NCBI GenBank assembly: GCA_033762195.1
Contig: JANRLV010000108.1
Span: 1-16,083 of the forward strand
Direction: 5' to 3'
Source: SpSt-398 sp033762195
Lineage (GTDB): Bacteria > Bacteroidota > Bacteroidia > Chitinophagales > Chitinophagaceae
DNA: 16,083 nt
Below are positions 13,303-16,083 of the stretch, one piece after another. Position numbers and translations under genes: made by a program. A model generated the notes under the pieces. That model saw only the letters and a list, made by a program, of their open reading frames with translations. It did not search any database and had not been told where the DNA came from. The stretch's first letter is position 1. Each line of letters starts with the position of its first letter.

Positions 13303-14817
13303 ATGAACCAACTCTCCGAACAAGAACAGATACGCCGGGAAAAACTGGGCGATCTCCTGGGCATGGGCATCGAGCCCTATCCCGCTGCTTTATACCCTGT
13401 TAACACGAATTCAGCCGACATAAAAGAGCAATTTACCGACGAGAAGAAAGACGAGTTTTCTCAGGTTTGCGTTGCAGGCCGTGTGATGAGTATCCGGGAT
13501 ATGGGAAAAGCCAATTTTGCCGTTATCCAGGACAGCCATAGCCGGATACAGGTCTATATCCGCCGGGACGATATCTGTCCGGGCGAGGATAAATCACTTT
13601 ATGATATTGTCTGGAAGAAATGTACCGATATCGGCGATATCATCGGGATCAAAGGATATGTATTTCGTACAAAAACAGGGGAGATATCGATCCACGCCCA
13701 GGAACTGACCATGCTCGCCAAGGCACTAAAGCCTTTGCCGATCGTGAAAGAAGCCGAGGGCCAGACCTTTGACGCGGTCACCGACCCCGAATTCAAATAC
13801 CGTCAGCGCTATGCCGACCTGATCATCAACCCCTCCCTGAAAGAGGTATTTATCAAACGAACAAAGCTGGTGAATGCCATTCGGGAATTTCTGAATGAAC
13901 AAGGCGCACTGGAAGTGGATACTCCGGTTTTGCAGAGCATCCCGGGTGGTGCGGCCGCACGCCCCTTTATCACGCATCATAATGCCCTCGATATTCCCAT
14001 GTACCTGCGAATCGCGAATGAGCTCTACCTCAAGCGCCTGATCGTCGCCGGATTTGATTGGGTGTATGAATTCAGTCGCAACTTTCGCAATGAAGGAATG
14101 GACCGCACCCATAACCCGGAATTCACCATCCTGGAATTTTATGTGGCCTATAAGGACTATATCTGGATGATGGAAACCACCGAAAAAATGCTGGAGCGGG
14201 TGGCCATCGCGGTAAATGGAACCACCAAAGTGATGGTGGATGGAAAAGAGATCGATTTCAAAGCCCCTTTCAAAAGGATCAGTATGTTCAAAGCCATTGA
14301 AGAACATACCGGCTTTGATATCAGCCGGATGAATGAGGAACAGATTCGCAGCATCTGTAAACAACTCCATATTTCCGTTGATAAAACAATGGGCAAGGGC
14401 AAGATGATCGATGAAATATTCAGCGAAAAATGCGAACACCACTATATCCAGCCCACTTTTATCACCGATTACCCGGTTGAAATGAGTCCGCTGACCAAAA
14501 AACACCGTGATACCCCGGGTTTGGTGGAACGCTTTGAATTAATGGTAAATGGAAAAGAGATCGCCAACGCCTATAGTGAATTGAACGACCCGCTTGATCA
14601 ACGCGAACGCTTTGAGGAACAAACCAAACTGATGGAACGGGGAGATGACGAGGCCATGTTCATTGACCATGATTTCCTAAGGGCACTTGAATATGGTATG
14701 CCACCAACATCAGGCATTGGTTTTGGGGTCGACAGGCTTTGCATGCTGATGTTAAACCAGCCTTCGATTCAGGATGTGCTGTTGTTCCCGATGATGCGCC
14801 CGGAGAACAAAGAATAA
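13303..14817 (+). CDS. lysS: Lysyl-tRNA synthetase, class II
   Basis: Charges tRNA-Lys with lysine in the cytoplasm. The 504-residue length is typical of bacterial class II LysRS. The N-terminal OB-fold anticodon-binding domain spans about 50-145 (VAGRVMSIRDMGKANFAVIQD and DIIGIKGYVFRTKTGEISIHA). The catalytic core follows, with motif 1 around VNAIREFLNEQGALEVDTP, motif 2 FRNEGMDRTHNPEF (Arg262) and motif 3 GIGFGVDRL (471-479, Arg478). The lysine-specific signatures NPEFTILEFYVAY and NGKEIANAYSELNDP are intact. The -7 box 7 bp before the ATG supports the start. It stands alone and converges on the SDR gene across a family-A repeat. Confidence 0.97.
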   Translation: MNQLSEQEQIRREKLGDLLGMGIEPYPAALYPVNTNSADIKEQFTDEKKDEFSQVCVAGRVMSIRDMGKANFAVIQDSHSRIQVYIRRDDICPGEDKSLYDIVWKKCTDIGDIIGIKGYVFRTKTGEISIHAQELTMLAKALKPLPIVKEAEGQTFDAVTDPEFKYRQRYADLIINPSLKEVFIKRTKLVNAIREFLNEQGALEVDTPVLQSIPGGAAARPFITHHNALDIPMYLRIANELYLKRLIVAGFDWVYEFSRNFRNEGMDRTHNPEFTILEFYVAYKDYIWMMETTEKMLERVAIAVNGTTKVMVDGKEIDFKAPFKRISMFKAIEEHTGFDISRMNEEQIRSICKQLHISVDKTMGKGKMIDEIFSEKCEHHYIQPTFITDYPVEMSPLTKKHRDTPGLVERFELMVNGKEIANAYSELNDPLDQRERFEEQTKLMERGDDEAMFIDHDFLRALEYGMPPTSGIGFGVDRLCMLMLNQPSIQDVLLFPMMRPENKE

Positions 14818-14822
14818 TTTCA

Positions 14823-14967
14823 TTCACCGCAGAGAACAAGAGAACGCAGAGTTTCGCAGAGATACCAATTAGCATTTAGCTATTAGCCCTTGGCGAATCT
14901 TTGTGTCATAGCGTCTTGGCGGTAAAATCTCTGCGAAACTCTGCGTTCTCTTGTTCTCTGCGGTGAA
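14823..14967. repeat. Family-A long inverted repeat, copy 4
   Basis: Left arm 14823-14863 and right arm 14927-14967 are perfect reverse complements over 41 bp. Compared with copy 1, this one reads GTTTCGCAG where copy 1 has GTTACGCAG, and GCAGAG where copy 1 has GCGGAG; in both places the opposite arm carries the matching change. The 63-bp loop has TTAGCATTTAGCTATTAGCC and, in reverse orientation, the TTTACCGCCAAGACGC motif also seen in copy 1. It lies between the convergent lysS and SDR genes. Confidence 0.92.
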
Positions 14968-14988
14968 TCACGTTCTCGGCGGCGATAC

Positions 14989-15807
14989 CTAATCCACAAA
15001 TAAATCCCTGTACAACTCCGCGCCGGGTACAACGCTGTATTTTTCAAGGTCGGTAATTCCTTCCTCTGCCAGCACTTCCTCATCAATATAGCAATGGCCT
15101 GTACAATCAGCAGATGACCGGCCAAGGATGATCGCTGCGGCATCAGCCAGGATATCCACTGTACGGCTCATATTCGCCAGCATTTCACCTCCTAACAGGT
15201 TTCTTACGGCAGCTGTGTCGATGGTAGTGCGAGGCCAGAGGGCATTGGCCGCGATCCGGAACTCCTTAAATTCTTCGGCCCAACCCAGGGTCATCAAACT
15301 CATGTTGTATTTGCTCATGGTATAGGCAATATGTCCACCCAGCCACCTGGGACGGAGGTTGATGGGAGGAGAGAGGGTGAGAATATGGGGATTGGTGGAC
15401 TTTCTGAGGTGGGGAATACAGGCCCGGGTCATCATGAATGTACCCCGGACATTGATATCATGCATCAGGTCAAACCGCTTGGGGTCGGTTTTTTCGGTAG
15501 GGGTCAGGCTGATCGCGCTGGCATTGTTGATCAGGATATCAATTCCGCCAAACTGGGCCACCGCTTTATCTACGGCCTGTTGGATCTGATCCTCAAAACG
15601 GATATCACACTGTACGGCCAGGGCCTTTCCGCCGGCTTTCTCAATTTCCTCCGCCGCCGAAAAGATGGTGCCTCCCAATTTGGGGTTCTCTTCTACCGAC
15701 TTGGCAACAATGACAATATTAGCTCCCGAAGCCGCCAGTTTTAAAGCCATGGCCTTTCCAATACCCCTGGAGGCGCCTGTAATCAAAGCAGTTTTTCCTT
15801 GAAACAT
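14989..15807 (-). CDS. SDR family oxidoreductase, HSDL2-like
   Basis: This protein has 272 residues from the ATG whose complement is at 15805-15807. The Rossmann motif TGASRGIG (10-17) binds NAD(P), NNAS is the structural motif after strand 4, and YTMSK gives the catalytic Tyr162 and Lys166. The stretch HILTLSPPINLRPRW, the AVRNLLGGEM region and CYIDEEVLAEEGI resemble the SDR part of human hydroxysteroid dehydrogenase-like protein 2 rather than FabG. The SCP2 sterol-carrier domain of the eukaryotic protein is absent. The substrate is unknown; a fatty-acyl or related lipid compound is a guess from the family. The frame is open 64 codons further upstream, but those codons translate family-B repeat sequence and precede the -7 box at 15822, so the shorter start is chosen. 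Confidence 0.85.
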   Translation of the reverse strand: MFQGKTALITGASRGIGKAMALKLAASGANIVIVAKSVEENPKLGGTIFSAAEEIEKAGGKALAVQCDIRFEDQIQQAVDKAVAQFGGIDILINNASAISLTPTEKTDPKRFDLMHDINVRGTFMMTRACIPHLRKSTNPHILTLSPPINLRPRWLGGHIAYTMSKYNMSLMTLGWAEEFKEFRIAANALWPRTTIDTAAVRNLLGGEMLANMSRTVDILADAAAIILGRSSADCTGHCYIDEEVLAEEGITDLEKYSVVPGAELYRDLFVD

Positions 15808-15821
15808 AGTCTGGTTTTGGG

Positions 15822-15829
15822 CAAAGATA
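15822..15829 (-). promoter_or_regulatory. -7 box of the SDR gene; fixes its start
   Basis: On the minus strand TATCTTTG fits TAnnTTTG perfectly, 14 bp before the ATG. No clear -33 TTG is visible, because the upstream sequence is the C-rich heptad repeat. Confidence 0.5.
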
Positions 15830-15837
15830 GAGGAAAG

Positions 15838-15953
15838 GGAGGGGGATGTTGGAGTTTGGATGTTGGGTTTTGGATGACGGGTTTTGGATGACGGAGGACA
15901 GATGACAGATGACGGAGGGGGATGTTGGATGATGGATGTTGGATGTTGGAGGG
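15838..15953. repeat. Family-B heptad array, copy 4
   Basis: A long run of GGATGTT, GGATGAC, AGATGAC and GGATGAT units with some 8-10 bp interruptions (GGGTTTT, GGAGTTT). Only one orientation is present. It leads into the hairpin element at 15974-16078. Confidence 0.8.
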
Positions 15954-15973
15954 TAGTCGGAGTGCGGAGGGTG

Positions 15974-16078
15974 GCTGTGCGAGACCTCTGGTCTCGCACG
16001 GTTATCTTGTCGCCTCTGGCGACTCGAATAACAACCTTTTCATTTATTTGAAAAACTATAACCGCCGCCAGAGGCGGC
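15974..16078. repeat. Cluster of three short hairpins
   Basis: GTGCGAGACC TCT GGTCTCGCAC (15977-15999) is a perfect 10-bp stem with a 3-nt loop. GTCGCC TCT GGCGAC (16009-16023) and GCCGCC AGA GGCGGC (16064-16078) are perfect 6-bp stems, and these last two are also near reverse complements of each other. The word GCTGTGCGAGACCTCTG (15974-15990) recurs with one change in the loop of the family-B copy at 6059-6148. No gene is visible; the element may continue past the window end. Confidence 0.7.
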
Positions 16079-16083
16079 TTTCT

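Noticed and set aside
13726..14505. 259-codon open frame opposite lysS
   Set aside because: It is antisense to a complete lysyl-tRNA synthetase with all motifs, and its translation resembles no family I recognise.
15808..15999. 64-codon N-terminal extension of the SDR frame
   Set aside because: It translates the heptad repeat (Pro/Ser/Thr-rich, low complexity), and a perfect -7 box at 15822-15829 lies inside it; the Rossmann fold begins right after the ATG at 15807.

Overview
The window looks like chromosome of a member of the Bacteroidota, most likely the Chitinophagaceae. The reasons are the gene families (two DUF2911 proteins, a DUF4197 lipoprotein, secreted PepSY-like proteins, TIGR02757, GxxExxY, a DHS-like protein), the absence of Shine-Dalgarno sequences, and TAnnTTTG -7 boxes 4-14 bp ahead of several start codons. 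The family placement is inference; genus cannot be read from the sequence. There is no prophage, CRISPR array, transposase, tRNA or rRNA gene.

Layout. 70-1044 (+) is a deoxyhypusine-synthase-like protein followed by a terminator. 1442-1885 (-) is a small secreted PepSY-like protein. 2272-2865 (+) is an ACP-phosphodiesterase-like protein. 2952-4157 (+) is a tandem pair of exported DUF2911 proteins, followed by asparagine synthetase B (4208-6052). 6168-6605 (-) is a paralogue of the first PepSY-like protein. 6916-8055 (+) is a cystathionine gamma-synthase/lyase and 8274-9038 (+) a TIGR02757 protein. 9085-9756 (-) is a membrane fatty acid hydroxylase. 9975-10979 (+) is a fumarylacetoacetate-hydrolase-family enzyme and 11483-12358 (+) a flavin reductase, with a small GxxExxY nuclease-fold gene (11048-11434) between them. 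12429-13166 (-) is a DUF4197 lipoprotein, 13303-14817 (+) lysyl-tRNA synthetase and 14989-15807 (-) an HSDL2-like SDR. Most genes are metabolic or housekeeping singletons with little operon structure.

The unusual content is between the genes. Almost every intergenic gap carries one of two dispersed repeat families. Family A has arms built on CACCGCAGAGAAC..GCAGAG and usually forms a long inverted repeat (perfect over 41 bp at 1197/1355 and 14823/14967; 58 of 61 bp at 8056/8246) around a loop of 20-77 bp. Family B is a run of 7-bp units (GGATGAC/GGATGTT), also often arranged as an inverted repeat. One family-A copy is different: its loop is 412 bp and consists almost entirely of the GxxExxY gene, whose stop codon touches the right arm. 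This suggests an element with one gene-bearing copy and several gene-less relatives, and is the best candidate here for an undescribed system.

The two PepSY-like genes also share an exact 13-bp word about 100-130 bp upstream, suggesting common regulation. Several right arms of family A end just ahead of a start codon, so the repeats may have shaped promoters and transcript ends.
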